A DNA stretch of 13,545 nucleotides. It comes from Ruminococcaceae bacterium UBA1865. GTDB taxonomy: Bacteria > Bacillota > Clostridia > Oscillospirales > Acutalibacteraceae. The stretch is taken from positions 13,417-26,961 of the forward strand of contig DDHX01000001.1 in NCBI GenBank assembly GCA_002338255.1, in the 5' to 3' direction. Below the pieces are notes generated by a model that ran no database searches, had not been told where the DNA came from, and worked only from the letters and a program-made list of their open reading frames with translations. This document shows positions 7,850-13,545 of this stretch, in pieces. The position numbers and the translations under genes are program-made. Numbering within the stretch: the stretch's first letter is position 1; each line of letters opens with the position of its first letter.

Positions 7850-8215
7850 ATGGGACTGTTTGAAGATGTAGTAGTCAATGCAAAGTCGGCGGTTGATATT
7901 GTTGGTAAAAAAGCAGGGCAGATAGTTGATGTTTCAAAGCTCAGAATTAACGCTGCGGATTTAAATAATGAAATTTCAAAGCGTTATGAGTCGCTTGGCA
8001 GGACGATTTACGAAGAGAAAAAGACCGATAACGACTCATCTGATTTAGTTAGTGAGTGTATTGCTACAATTGATGATTTATATGAGCAGCTTGACGCTGT
8101 GAATGAGCAATTGATTGCAATGCGTGCAAAATTGATTTGCAAAAACTGTGGCCAAGAAAATCCGCAGAATTCAGCTTATTGCAGCAAATGTGGACATAAA
8201 ATTTCTGAAGACTAA
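7850..8215 (+). CDS. Uncharacterised zinc-ribbon protein with helical N-terminal region
   Basis: I do not recognise a specific function. The 121-residue protein begins with a mostly helical region (about 1-95), rich in charged residues and with heptad-like hydrophobics from about 65 to 95 that suggest a short coiled coil. It ends with a zinc ribbon: C97 and C100 (CKNC), then C111 and C114 (CSKC), followed by GHKISED. Such ribbons often mediate protein or nucleic-acid contacts. No signal peptide or membrane segment is visible, so it is probably cytoplasmic. The start is well placed after GAGGAG. The gene has its own strong promoter and its own terminator, so it is expressed independently of both neighbouring clusters. 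Confidence 0.85.
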   Translation: MGLFEDVVVNAKSAVDIVGKKAGQIVDVSKLRINAADLNNEISKRYESLGRTIYEEKKTDNDSSDLVSECIATIDDLYEQLDAVNEQLIAMRAKLICKNCGQENPQNSAYCSKCGHKISED

Positions 8216-8234
8216 TTGAAATGACCGGCTTTAT

Positions 8235-8262
8235 GAAAGAGGGGCGTAGAACCCCTCTTTTT
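8235..8262 (+). terminator. Intrinsic terminator of the zinc-ribbon gene
   Basis: AAAGAGGGG (8236-8244) pairs perfectly with CCCCTCTTT (8252-8260) around a 7-nt loop. The T-run continues to 8262. This closes the single-gene unit and insulates the flippase gene downstream. Confidence 0.88.
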
Positions 8263-8277
8263 CAATGCTTGTAGGTG

Positions 8278-8309
8278 TTCATAATATTTTAATCAATGTA
8301 GTATACTAT
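8278..8309 (+). promoter_or_regulatory. Candidate promoter of the SpoVB/YabM-like flippase
   Basis: Two readings fit. For sigma-A, TTCATA (8278-8283) and TATACT (8302-8307) are 18 nt apart. For sporulation sigma-E, TAATATT (8282-8288) matches the -35 pattern kmATATT and TATACTAT (8302-8309) resembles CATACAnT, but the 13-nt spacer is slightly short. The sequence alone does not decide between them. Confidence 0.42.
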
Positions 8310-8355
8310 TTATTAATATGAACATCTGTGATTAAATTGAAATGGATGTGTTGCA

Positions 8356-10119
8356 ATGGAACATAAAAAGACTGCAACAGTCGGTAAGCAGAGCTTTTTA
8401 CATGGTGCGCTAATTTTGATGGTGGCTATCGCTTTGGTTAAAATCATTGGAGCGCTGTTTAAAATTCCCCTGGCATGGATACTTACTCCTGTTGGAAACG
8501 GATATTTCGGGAATGCATATTCACTGTATTTTCCTATTTTTAGCCTCGCTACGGCGGGTTTCCCGATTGCTATTTCAAGGCTTGTGTCGGAAAATTCCGC
8601 ACGGGGCCGTTATCGAGACATCAGGCAAATTCACACTGTCTCGATAAAAATATTTTTAGTTCTCGGAATGGGTGCATTTTGCATTATGTTTTTCGGTGCA
8701 AAGCCGTATGTTGCTTACGCTGTCAGCAACAATCCGGAGAATGCGCTGCCGGCAATTTATGCTTTGGCGCCTGCTATTCTTTTCAATAGCTTAATGGCAA
8801 TTTACAGGGGGTATTACGAAGGACTTCGCAATATGTACCCCACAGCCATCTCTGAAATTGTCGAGGCGCTGAGCAAGCTGATATTTGGTCTTGCTGCGGC
8901 CGCTATTGTCATCCAGTCCGGCTTAAAGGAATTTGCTGTAAGCGGGACAGTTTATGGGATCAAAAGAGCGACGGAAGAATATGCAAAAATTGCAACATTG
9001 CCGTATGCGGCCGCGGGGGCAATTTTAGGCGTTACCATCGGCTCAATGTTTGGATTTATTTTTCTGTTTGTCTACCATAAAAGGCACAGCGACGGCATCA
9101 CAGAAGCGATGCTTGTGTCTTCTCCTCGTCCTCTTCCAATGAAAATTACGACCTCTAAATTAATCAGAACTGCCATTCCAATCGCTTTGGGCTCATTGGC
9201 TGTTAATTTGTCAACCCTGATTGACAGCACATTTTTGCAAAAGCGCATTAATGATATTATGGCTGTCCATCCACAAGTTATTTTGAAGATGTACGGAAGC
9301 ATCATACCGGCCTCCGTTGTTAAGCTAAATAATGTTCCAACTTTTTTATTTGGCTGTTTTTCAAACGCATCCACATTGTTTATGCTGGTGCCTGCCATTA
9401 CACAGGCATTTGGGGTAAGTGCTCTGCCGAATGTTACTGAAGCGTGGACAGGGGGGAACCCGAAGAAAATCAAAAAAAGTATTGAGTCTGTTTTGAGAAT
9501 TGTTGCAATGCTGACGATTCCAGCCGGCTTAGGGCTTTCTGTCCTTTCTACCCCAATTGCAACCCTGCTGTATGGGTCCAATAACGCTCCCGCTGTTATT
9601 GGAAAAATTCTGACTATTCTCGGCCTTGGTTCTATTTTTGCCGCAATGAGCACACCCATCAACAGCATGCTTCAAGCTGTCGGCCGGGTCGATTTGCCTG
9701 TTAAATTGCTTGCGGTGGGCTTGGTGATTAAGATTGTGTTGAATTACACATTGGTCGGTATACCCGAAGTGAACGTAATGGGTGCCGGAACAGGTACGCT
9801 GATATGCTATATGTTCATCATGGTTTTTTCACTCTATTTTCTTTGCAAAGAGGCAAAGATCAAGCCGAATTTTGTGGGCATTTTTTTGAAGCCGCTTTTA
9901 TCCGCCGGTATCTGCGTTACGGCTGCTTATTTTGTTCAGAAATTAGGCTCTATGATCCATTTGGGTAAATTGGCAACATGCTTGGCAATACTCACTGCGG
10001 GCGCAATTTATGCCATTTGCATGCTTTGGTTTAAAGCATTAAGTAAAAATGATGTTTTAATGCTGCCCAAGGGACAAAAAATTGCGAAAATACTTGAAAA
10101 ACATAATTGGATAAGGTAA
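8356..10119 (+). CDS. SpoVB/YabM-family polysaccharide (lipid) flippase, MOP superfamily
   Basis: An integral membrane protein of 587 residues with about 12-14 predicted helices, the first at about 15-39 and the last near 540-560. It belongs to the MATE/oligosaccharide flippase superfamily. GYYEGLRNMYPTAISEIVE (152-170) is the signature loop of SpoVB and its relatives. Family members move lipid-linked glycan precursors across the membrane; SpoVB acts in spore cortex synthesis. Its position before mazG matches B. subtilis yabM (a SpoVB paralogue), so YabM is the closer positional match. It is longer than SpoVB (about 520), with extra residues near 190-215 and 296-330 that look like extended loops. 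The ATG has a modest SD (GGATGTG). An antisense open frame inside it is a shadow. Confidence 0.86.
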   Translation: MEHKKTATVGKQSFLHGALILMVAIALVKIIGALFKIPLAWILTPVGNGYFGNAYSLYFPIFSLATAGFPIAISRLVSENSARGRYRDIRQIHTVSIKIFLVLGMGAFCIMFFGAKPYVAYAVSNNPENALPAIYALAPAILFNSLMAIYRGYYEGLRNMYPTAISEIVEALSKLIFGLAAAAIVIQSGLKEFAVSGTVYGIKRATEEYAKIATLPYAAAGAILGVTIGSMFGFIFLFVYHKRHSDGITEAMLVSSPRPLPMKITTSKLIRTAIPIALGSLAVNLSTLIDSTFLQKRINDIMAVHPQVILKMYGSIIPASVVKLNNVPTFLFGCFSNASTLFMLVPAITQAFGVSALPNVTEAWTGGNPKKIKKSIESVLRIVAMLTIPAGLGLSVLSTPIATLLYGSNNAPAVIGKILTILGLGSIFAAMSTPINSMLQAVGRVDLPVKLLAVGLVIKIVLNYTLVGIPEVNVMGAGTGTLICYMFIMVFSLYFLCKEAKIKPNFVGIFLKPLLSAGICVTAAYFVQKLGSMIHLGKLATCLAILTAGAIYAICMLWFKALSKNDVLMLPKGQKIAKILEKHNWIR

Positions 10120-10122
10120 AAT
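10094..10122 (+). promoter_or_regulatory. Sigma-A promoter of mazG, inside the flippase gene end
   Basis: TTGAAA (10094-10099) and TAAAAT (10117-10122) are exactly 17 nt apart. The -10 box overlaps the TAA stop of the flippase gene. Transcription would start near 10129. This would let mazG and HU be expressed without the flippase. Confidence 0.62.
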
Positions 10123-10154
10123 AGTGGAAGGTTTAGCCGATACTATATAGCATG

Positions 10155-10160
10155 GGAGAT
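10155..10160 (+). promoter_or_regulatory. Ribosome binding site deciding the mazG start
   Basis: GGAGAT lies 6 nt before an in-frame TTG (10167). The upstream ATG (10152) has no SD-like sequence in the preceding 12 nt, so TTG is favoured. Confidence 0.45.
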
Positions 10161-10166
10161 ATTGAT

Positions 10167-10958
10167 TTGAATTTTCAATTTAAGGATAAATACAATATTG
10201 AAGATATGCTGAATATTATGGCAATCCTCCGTTCTCCAAAGGGCTGCCCATGGGATAAGGAACAGACACACAAAAGCATCCGCAGTTGTTTTATCGAAGA
10301 AACCTACGAAGCGGTAGAGGCGATTGACAACGACGATTCCGAGCTTTTACAGGAGGAATTGGGTGACGTTCTTTTGCAGGTGTTGTTTCATTCTCAGCTT
10401 GAAAAAGAAAAAGGCAGTTTTGATTTTTCAGATGTGGTTGACGGTATTGCAAAAAAGATGATTGTCCGCCATCCCCACGTTTTTGGTGATACGGTTGTCA
10501 GCAATTCTGATGAGGTGCTTGTCAATTGGGATGCAATTAAAAAGCAGACCAAAAGCCAATCCTCCCAAACCGAGGTTTTACAGAGCGTTTCTAAGGCTTT
10601 ACCGGCACTGATGCGCAGTGCAAAAGTTCAGCATAAAGCCGCAAAGGTCGGTTTTGACTGGCCTAATGTTTACGGTGCTCTTGATAAGGTCGCGGAAGAA
10701 ACGGGTGAATTAAAAGAGGCGGTCGCTTCCGGCAGTCAGGAAGACTGTGTAGAGGAACTGGGTGATCTTTTATTTTCCGTCGTTAATGTTGCCAGATTTT
10801 TAGAGGTCGAACCTGAACATGCTTTAAGTCTTTCCTGTGATAAATTTATCTCACGATTTCAAAAAATGGAGCTATTGGCAAAAGAACGTAAAGTCGACAT
10901 GGCTTCGTCAACCCTTGAACAGCTTGATTCACTTTGGAACGAAATTAAGGCAAATTAA
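10167..10958 (+). CDS. mazG: Nucleoside triphosphate pyrophosphohydrolase MazG
   Basis: A cytoplasmic house-cleaning enzyme that hydrolyses NTPs and dNTPs to NMP and pyrophosphate, limiting damaged nucleotides and, in some bacteria, affecting the (p)ppGpp response. From TTG 10167 it has 263 residues; ATG 10152 would add five. The family motif GCPWD lies near the N-terminus. Two MazG repeats are visible, each with an EExxE...ExxD metal site: E44, E45, E48 with E64, D67, and E177, E178, E181 with E197, D200. It lacks the N-terminal methyltransferase-like domain of B. subtilis YabN, which holds the equivalent position, so it resembles the compact Escherichia coli-type MazG. It has its own sigma-A promoter and is followed by the HU gene after 52 nt. 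Confidence 0.92.
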   Translation: MNFQFKDKYNIEDMLNIMAILRSPKGCPWDKEQTHKSIRSCFIEETYEAVEAIDNDDSELLQEELGDVLLQVLFHSQLEKEKGSFDFSDVVDGIAKKMIVRHPHVFGDTVVSNSDEVLVNWDAIKKQTKSQSSQTEVLQSVSKALPALMRSAKVQHKAAKVGFDWPNVYGALDKVAEETGELKEAVASGSQEDCVEELGDLLFSVVNVARFLEVEPEHALSLSCDKFISRFQKMELLAKERKVDMASSTLEQLDSLWNEIKAN

Positions 10959-11010
10959 TCATTCTCAGCTTTAAGCTGTTGAATAATAAAAAAACGGAGG
11001 TTAAATATTT

Positions 11011-11286
11011 ATGAACAAAACAGAATTAATTGCTGCTGTTGCAGAAAAAGCTGGTATGTCAAAAAAAGATGCTGATAATGCTGTTAATGCAGTGATCGAC
11101 ACAATTGTTACCGCTGTTGCCCAAGACGAGAAGGTACAAATCGTTGGTTTTGGCACATTTGAAGTTCGTTCCCGCAGTGAGAGACAGGGCCGTGATCCAA
11201 GAACAAATTCTCCTATTACCATTCCTGCTTCTAAAGTTCCTGCTTTTAAGGCAGGCAAGGCATTTAAAGATGCCACAGCTAAATAA
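11011..11286 (+). CDS. hup: DNA-binding protein HU
   Basis: A 91-residue histone-like protein that binds and bends DNA as a dimer and compacts the nucleoid. The N-terminal MNKTELIAAVAEKAGMSKK helix pair, the GFGTFEVR turn (about 47-54), the arm with GRDPRTN and the C-terminal VPAFKAGKAFKDA helix are all typical, and the length is exact for HU. The SD GGAGG lies 10 nt before the ATG. HU between mazG and the S4 gene is usual in Clostridia but not in Bacillus. A strong terminator follows directly, so HU may be the last well-expressed gene of a mazG-hup unit. I found no convincing promoter in the 52-nt gap before it. Confidence 0.95.
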   Translation: MNKTELIAAVAEKAGMSKKDADNAVNAVIDTIVTAVAQDEKVQIVGFGTFEVRSRSERQGRDPRTNSPITIPASKVPAFKAGKAFKDATAK

Positions 11287-11306
11287 TTTAGTTGTATTGC
11301 ATTTTC

Positions 11307-11344
11307 AAGGGCTGTAACGAACGTTTGAGTTACAGCCCTTTGTT
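11307..11344 (+). terminator. Intrinsic terminator after the HU gene
   Basis: AAGGGCTGTAAC (11307-11318) pairs perfectly over 12 bp with GTTACAGCCCTT (11329-11340) around a 10-nt loop. A T-rich tract (TTTGTT) follows. rqcP starts only 19 nt later with no clear promoter, so it probably depends on partial readthrough. Confidence 0.82.
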
Positions 11345-11362
11345 AATGGAAAGGAAATTCTA

Positions 11363-11623
11363 ATGCGACTTGATAAATATTTAAAAGTATCCCGTATCAT
11401 TAAACGCCGTACCGTGGCAAATGAAGCCTGTGACGCGGGTCGTGTTCAGGTAAATGGAAAAGCTGTCAGGGCTTCCTATGAAGTGAAAACCGGGGATGTT
11501 TTGGAGCTTCAGCTTGGACCCCGCAGTGTGAAAGCTCAGGTGCTCAGTGTAAATGAGTACGCTACCAAAGATAATGCGGCAGAAATGTATCAAATTCTGT
11601 CAGATGAACCAAATAAGCTTTAG
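11363..11623 (+). CDS. rqcP: S4-domain RNA-binding protein RqcP (YabO/Hsp15-like)
   Basis: An 86-residue S4 RNA-binding protein. The start MRLDKYLKVSRIIKRRTVA and the AGRVQVNGK turn (about 26-33) are the standard S4 motif of the Hsp15/YabO group. In B. subtilis, RqcP binds stalled 50S-peptidyl-tRNA complexes and helps RqcH add alanine tails to incomplete chains, marking them for degradation. The length and position (before yabP, as yabO in Bacillus) fit. The SD AAAGGAA lies about 6 nt before the ATG. The gene sits just behind the HU terminator, with 57 nt to yabP. The fold is certain and the RqcP role follows from synteny and family. Confidence 0.9.
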   Translation: MRLDKYLKVSRIIKRRTVANEACDAGRVQVNGKAVRASYEVKTGDVLELQLGPRSVKAQVLSVNEYATKDNAAEMYQILSDEPNKL

Positions 11624-11651
11624 TATATGTCCTTCTACTTTTGCATACAAA
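11623..11651 (+). promoter_or_regulatory. Candidate sigma-E promoter of yabP-yabQ
   Basis: CATACAAA (11644-11651) matches 7 of 8 positions of the sigma-E -10 pattern CATACAnT. GTATATG (11623-11629) matches the -35 pattern kmATATT at 5 of 7. The spacer is 14 nt, as expected. The element begins at the last base of the rqcP stop codon. B. subtilis yabP and yabQ are mother-cell genes, which supports the reading. Confidence 0.5.
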
Positions 11652-11680
11652 TTGGTATGAATAGGTAGGAGGTAATTGAA

Positions 11681-11959
11681 ATGCCAGAAGAAAAAAAGAC
11701 TGTAAAAGCGCCGCACAGCCTGATCCTTGAAAATCGCCGAGCGCTTACCGCCACGGGCGTTTCTAATGTTGACAGTTTTGATGAACAAACAATTGTGGCT
11801 TACACGGATCTGGGGCAGCTGATCATCAGGGGATCAAAGCTTCAAATTAATAAATTGAATATTGAAACAGGCGAGTTGACTTTAAATGGCGATATCAGCT
11901 CGATGTCTTATTCTGAAACCCAACTAAAGGGCGGCTTTTTATCAAGGCTGTTCAAATAG
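11681..11959 (+). CDS. yabP: Sporulation protein YabP
   Basis: A 92-residue YabP-family protein. Features are the HSLILENRRALTATGVSNVDSFD region (about 12-34), then TDLGQLIIRGSKL and ETGELTLNGDI (about 43-71), and a C-terminal GGFLSRLFK. Conservation across the family centres on these beta-strand segments. It is needed for normal spore formation in Bacillus (coat/cortex assembly in the mother cell), but its biochemical role is not known. A near-perfect SD (TAGGAGGTAAT) lies 7 nt before the ATG. yabQ follows 14 nt after the stop. The upstream sequence carries a candidate sigma-E promoter, consistent with expression only during sporulation. No signal peptide or membrane segment is visible. Confidence 0.88.
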   Translation: MPEEKKTVKAPHSLILENRRALTATGVSNVDSFDEQTIVAYTDLGQLIIRGSKLQINKLNIETGELTLNGDISSMSYSETQLKGGFLSRLFK

Positions 11960-11967
11960 GGGAGTGA
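11959..11967 (+). promoter_or_regulatory. Ribosome binding site supporting the TTG start of yabQ
   Basis: GGGGAGTGA overlaps the last base of the yabP stop and lies 6 nt before the TTG at 11974. No ATG or GTG with a good SD competes in that frame. Confidence 0.5.
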
Positions 11968-11973
11968 GTTCTT

Positions 11974-12474
11974 TTGAATTTATCTCTCTCTTTTCAATTG
12001 CAGGGTTTTGTTATTTCGATTGTAGCCGGCGTATTTTTGGGCGCATATTACGATATTTTTCGTATCTTCCGTACGGTATTTCAATCCGAAAACCGGGCGG
12101 TATTCTTTCAGGATTTATTCTACATGATTTCGGCTGCGTTTGTCACGTTTTTACTTTCATTAGGCGTGAATTACGGCGAAGTCAGGTTTTATATTTTAGC
12201 GGGAGAGATTATTGGTTGGTGTCTTTACTATTTAACAGTTGGTATGGTTACCATCCGTGTATTTCAGTTTGTTTCAAAAATCCTGCATAAATTACTTATA
12301 AATCCAATTAAGAAAATTTCAGTAAAAATATTCCACTTTATTTTCAGAATTGCAAAAATAATTGTTGGAAATATAAAAATAGTAGCTGTAAATTGGAAAA
12401 AACGCTTGAAACATCACAACAGAATAGTGTATAATCATTCTAAGAGTAAACGCAGAAGGAACGGCAAAACATAG
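11974..12474 (+). CDS. yabQ: Spore cortex/coat membrane protein YabQ
   Basis: A membrane protein of 166 residues starting at TTG. Three hydrophobic segments are visible: about 10-28 (with GVFLGAYYDIFRIFR at its end, the family signature), 43-66 and 72-100. A strongly basic C-terminal tail (about 101-166) ends in KSKRRRNGKT and would stay on the cytoplasmic side. B. subtilis YabQ sits in the mother-cell membranes around the forespore and is needed for cortex formation. It lies 14 nt behind yabP and shares its candidate sigma-E promoter. The end of the gene contains a strong sigma-A promoter for divIC, which may constrain the tail sequence. A second open frame over 11964-12290 is a shadow. Confidence 0.82.
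   Translation: MNLSLSFQLQGFVISIVAGVFLGAYYDIFRIFRTVFQSENRAVFFQDLFYMISAAFVTFLLSLGVNYGEVRFYILAGEIIGWCLYYLTVGMVTIRVFQFVSKILHKLLINPIKKISVKIFHFIFRIAKIIVGNIKIVAVNWKKRLKHHNRIVYNHSKSKRRRNGKT
12406..12435 (+). promoter_or_regulatory. Sigma-A promoter of divIC, inside yabQ
   Basis: TTGAAA (12406-12411) and a perfect TATAAT (12430-12435) are 18 nt apart, inside the last 70 nt of yabQ. Transcription would start near 12442, about 50 nt before divIC. This separates vegetative division genes from the sporulation pair upstream. Confidence 0.72.
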
Positions 12475-12491
12475 GGGGCCGGTGTTGAAAT

Positions 12492-12794
12492 ATGAAGGTT
12501 ATCAAGAAAAAAAAGCAAAAAGGCAGCTTTTTATTGCGAATGGCAATTTTTGCTTTCGCAGTGTATATTACTGTTGCGCTTGTTAATCAACAAGTTCAAA
12601 TCAGTCAAAAGCGCCAGGAACTTGCTACTATGAAACAGCAGATTCAAATTCAAGAAATTAAAAATGATGACATTAAGCACGCCCTTAGTACCGACAACGG
12701 CAAGAACAGCGATTATATTGAGCGCGTTGCGCGTGAAAATCTTCACTTTGCAAAGCCGGGAGAACGTGTTTTTGTTAATATCGCAGGTAACTAA
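12492..12794 (+). CDS. divIC: Septum formation initiator DivIC/FtsB-like
   Basis: A small bitopic membrane protein of 100 residues. A short basic cytoplasmic N-terminus (KKKKQK) precedes a transmembrane helix at about 14-31. A coiled coil follows (about 32-62, with repeated Q, K and E residues around LATMKQQIQIQEI), then the conserved C-terminal block IERVARENLHFAKPGERVF. DivIC pairs with FtsL in the division complex at midcell and helps activate septal peptidoglycan synthesis. The only start is ATG 12492, because an in-frame stop lies just upstream. The SD is a G-rich GGCCGGTG. Position between yabQ and an S1 gene matches B. subtilis divIC. A separate sigma-A promoter lies in yabQ. Confidence 0.88.
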   Translation: MKVIKKKKQKGSFLLRMAIFAFAVYITVALVNQQVQISQKRQELATMKQQIQIQEIKNDDIKHALSTDNGKNSDYIERVARENLHFAKPGERVFVNIAGN

Positions 12795-12807
12795 CAGCTC
12801 TATTTTT

Positions 12808-12814
12808 AAGGAGG
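12808..12814 (+). promoter_or_regulatory. Strong SD with long spacing to the S1 gene
   Basis: AAGGAGG is a consensus SD but lies 13 nt before ATG 12828. No in-frame start occurs between them. Confidence 0.5.
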
Positions 12815-12827
12815 AAATCACTTACAT

Positions 12828-13274
12828 ATGCAGCTTGAGGTAGGAACTATCCTGGAAGGGAAAGTTACAGGAATTACAAAATTCGGCGCTTTTGTGGAGT
12901 TGCCAGGCGGCAAAACCGGTATGGTACACATTTCGGAAGTCGCGCCTACTTTCGTTAAGGAAATTCGCGATTTCGTAACTGAAAATCAAACAGTTAAAGT
13001 CAAGGTTATGAGCATTAGCGAAGACGGAAAAGTCAGCCTGTCAATGAAGAAGGGGATTCCGCCTGCGCCGCGTAGCAATGTTAGCGCTCCTCGTGTTTCC
13101 AGACCCGGCAATTACGAATGGCAGGGCAACAGAAGAAACGAGGCTACAAACTTTGAGGATATGATGTCCAAATTCAAGCAGACGAGTGATGAGAAAATGT
13201 CAGACCTTAAAAAATGCGTAGAATCGAAGCGCGGTGGCTTTGCAAAACACGGCAATCCAAATCAACCAAAATAA
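12828..13274 (+). CDS. S1-domain RNA-binding protein (YabR-like)
   Basis: A 148-residue protein with one N-terminal S1 RNA-binding domain (about 1-75). LEGKVTGITKFGAFVELPGG, GMVHISEV and VSLSMKK are the usual S1 strands. The remaining half is low-complexity and basic, rich in Pro, Arg, Asn and Lys, ending HGNPNQPK, and is probably disordered. Such single-S1 proteins (YabR, GSP13) bind RNA or ribosomes; the precise role is not established. The position after divIC matches yabR in B. subtilis. It follows divIC by 33 nt without a visible promoter and so shares its transcript. A perfect palindromic terminator closes the unit. Confidence 0.88.
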   Translation: MQLEVGTILEGKVTGITKFGAFVELPGGKTGMVHISEVAPTFVKEIRDFVTENQTVKVKVMSISEDGKVSLSMKKGIPPAPRSNVSAPRVSRPGNYEWQGNRRNEATNFEDMMSKFKQTSDEKMSDLKKCVESKRGGFAKHGNPNQPK

Positions 13275-13278
13275 TTTT

Positions 13279-13305
13279 AGCGGAGTGCGCGCACTCCGCT
13301 TTTTT
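13279..13305 (+). terminator. Intrinsic terminator after the S1 gene
   Basis: A perfect 22-nt inverted repeat (13279-13300), AGCGGAGTGCG with CGCACTCCGCT, can fold into a GC-rich hairpin. Six Ts (13300-13305) follow. It marks the end of the divIC-S1 unit. Confidence 0.9.
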
Positions 13306-13321
13306 GTTGGAGGAAACAATT

Positions 13322-13545
13322 ATGTTGATTATTCATGCGGTCATTCACACAATGACGGGAAACCCTATTGAAAACGGTTGGATTCGTACCGAAGACGGTA
13401 TAATAAAGGAAATCGGTTCCGATTTGGAAAATCCGCAATTGGACGAAAAGGTGCTTGATGTTCAGGGCGCCGGCGTTTACCCGGGATTTGTTGACGCACA
13501 CACCCATCTTGGTATGTGGGAAGACGGCCTCACCTTTGAAGGAGA
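13322..13545 (+). CDS. Amidohydrolase family protein, N-terminal part (partial)
   Basis: The first 74 codons of a gene that runs off the right edge. The protein opens with the small beta-domain typical of amidohydrolases (IHAVIHTMTGNPIENG, then a DGIIKEIG turn), followed by the barrel entry PGFVDAHTHLG. There H60 and H62 form the HxH motif that binds the first catalytic metal. The sequence resembles imidazolonepropionase-like or dihydroorotase-like hydrolases, but the substrate cannot be told from this part. The start is secure: GGAGG (13309-13313) lies 8 nt before the ATG. It begins 17 nt after the S1 terminator with no clear promoter between, so it either uses readthrough or has a promoter I cannot see. 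Confidence 0.8.
   Translation, partial: MLIIHAVIHTMTGNPIENGWIRTEDGIIKEIGSDLENPQLDEKVLDVQGAGVYPGFVDAHTHLGMWEDGLTFEG

Noticed and set aside
9072..9668. Long (198-codon) antisense open frame within the flippase gene
   Set aside because: It is exactly opposite a well-supported membrane protein gene, has no convincing ribosome site, and its composition is what antisense of hydrophobic codons gives.
10966..10978. Palindrome CAGCTTTAAGCTG between mazG and the HU gene as terminator or operator
   Set aside because: The stem is only 4-5 bp once a loop is allowed and no T-run follows; an operator of that size cannot be supported from one copy.
11964..12290. Open frame of 108 codons overlapping yabQ
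   Set aside because: The translation is aromatic- and cysteine-rich with no family resemblance, whereas the alternative frame gives a clear YabQ with matching SD.
1..13545. Mobile element, CRISPR, toxin-antitoxin or defence system
   Set aside because: All genes are collinear, belong to conserved core families and lack direct repeats, transposase motifs or unusual composition.

Overview
The window looks like chromosomal backbone of a low-to-mid GC, endospore-forming anaerobe of the Clostridia, probably Oscillospiraceae/Ruminococcaceae-like. The evidence is the sporulation genes yabP, yabQ and a SpoVB/YabM-type flippase, strong Shine-Dalgarno (SD) sites, TTG and GTG starts, sigma-A promoters, and clostridial gene order (secF-recJ-rel-MBL-hemZ and mazG-hup-rqcP-yabP-yabQ-divIC-S1). 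Every gene lies on the + strand. No rRNA, tRNA, CRISPR array, insertion sequence or phage gene was seen.

Left block (1-7775): the 3' end of secF and a long hairpin that probably ends its transcript. A sigma-A promoter then starts a tightly packed run: recJ (single-strand DNA exonuclease), a bifunctional (p)ppGpp synthetase/hydrolase, a glyoxalase II-like metallo-beta-lactamase-fold hydrolase, a HemZ-type radical SAM protein and a uridine-kinase-like P-loop kinase. Except for an 83-nt gap before the hydrolase gene, neighbours overlap or nearly touch, so translational coupling is likely.

Middle (7776-8262): a 121-residue zinc-ribbon protein of unknown function. It has its own extended -10 promoter and its own strong terminator, so it forms a small independent transcription unit.

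Right block (8263-13305): the clostridial version of the Bacillus subtilis yabM-yabN-yabO-yabP-yabQ-divIC-yabR cluster. It holds a flippase, MazG, the nucleoid protein HU (absent from the Bacillus arrangement), the ribosome quality-control S4 protein RqcP, the spore-coat-related YabP and YabQ, the division protein DivIC and an S1-domain RNA-binding protein. Internal promoters appear to divide it: housekeeping-type ones before mazG and divIC, and a candidate sigma-E (mother-cell) promoter before yabP. Terminators follow HU and the S1 gene. The window ends inside an amidohydrolase gene (13322 onward), where Bacillus would have spoIIE.

I did not find a new multi-gene system. The points most worth checking are the orphan zinc-ribbon transcription unit, the standalone kinase domain, the HemZ role in a probable anaerobe, and the split sporulation/division regulation of the yab cluster.
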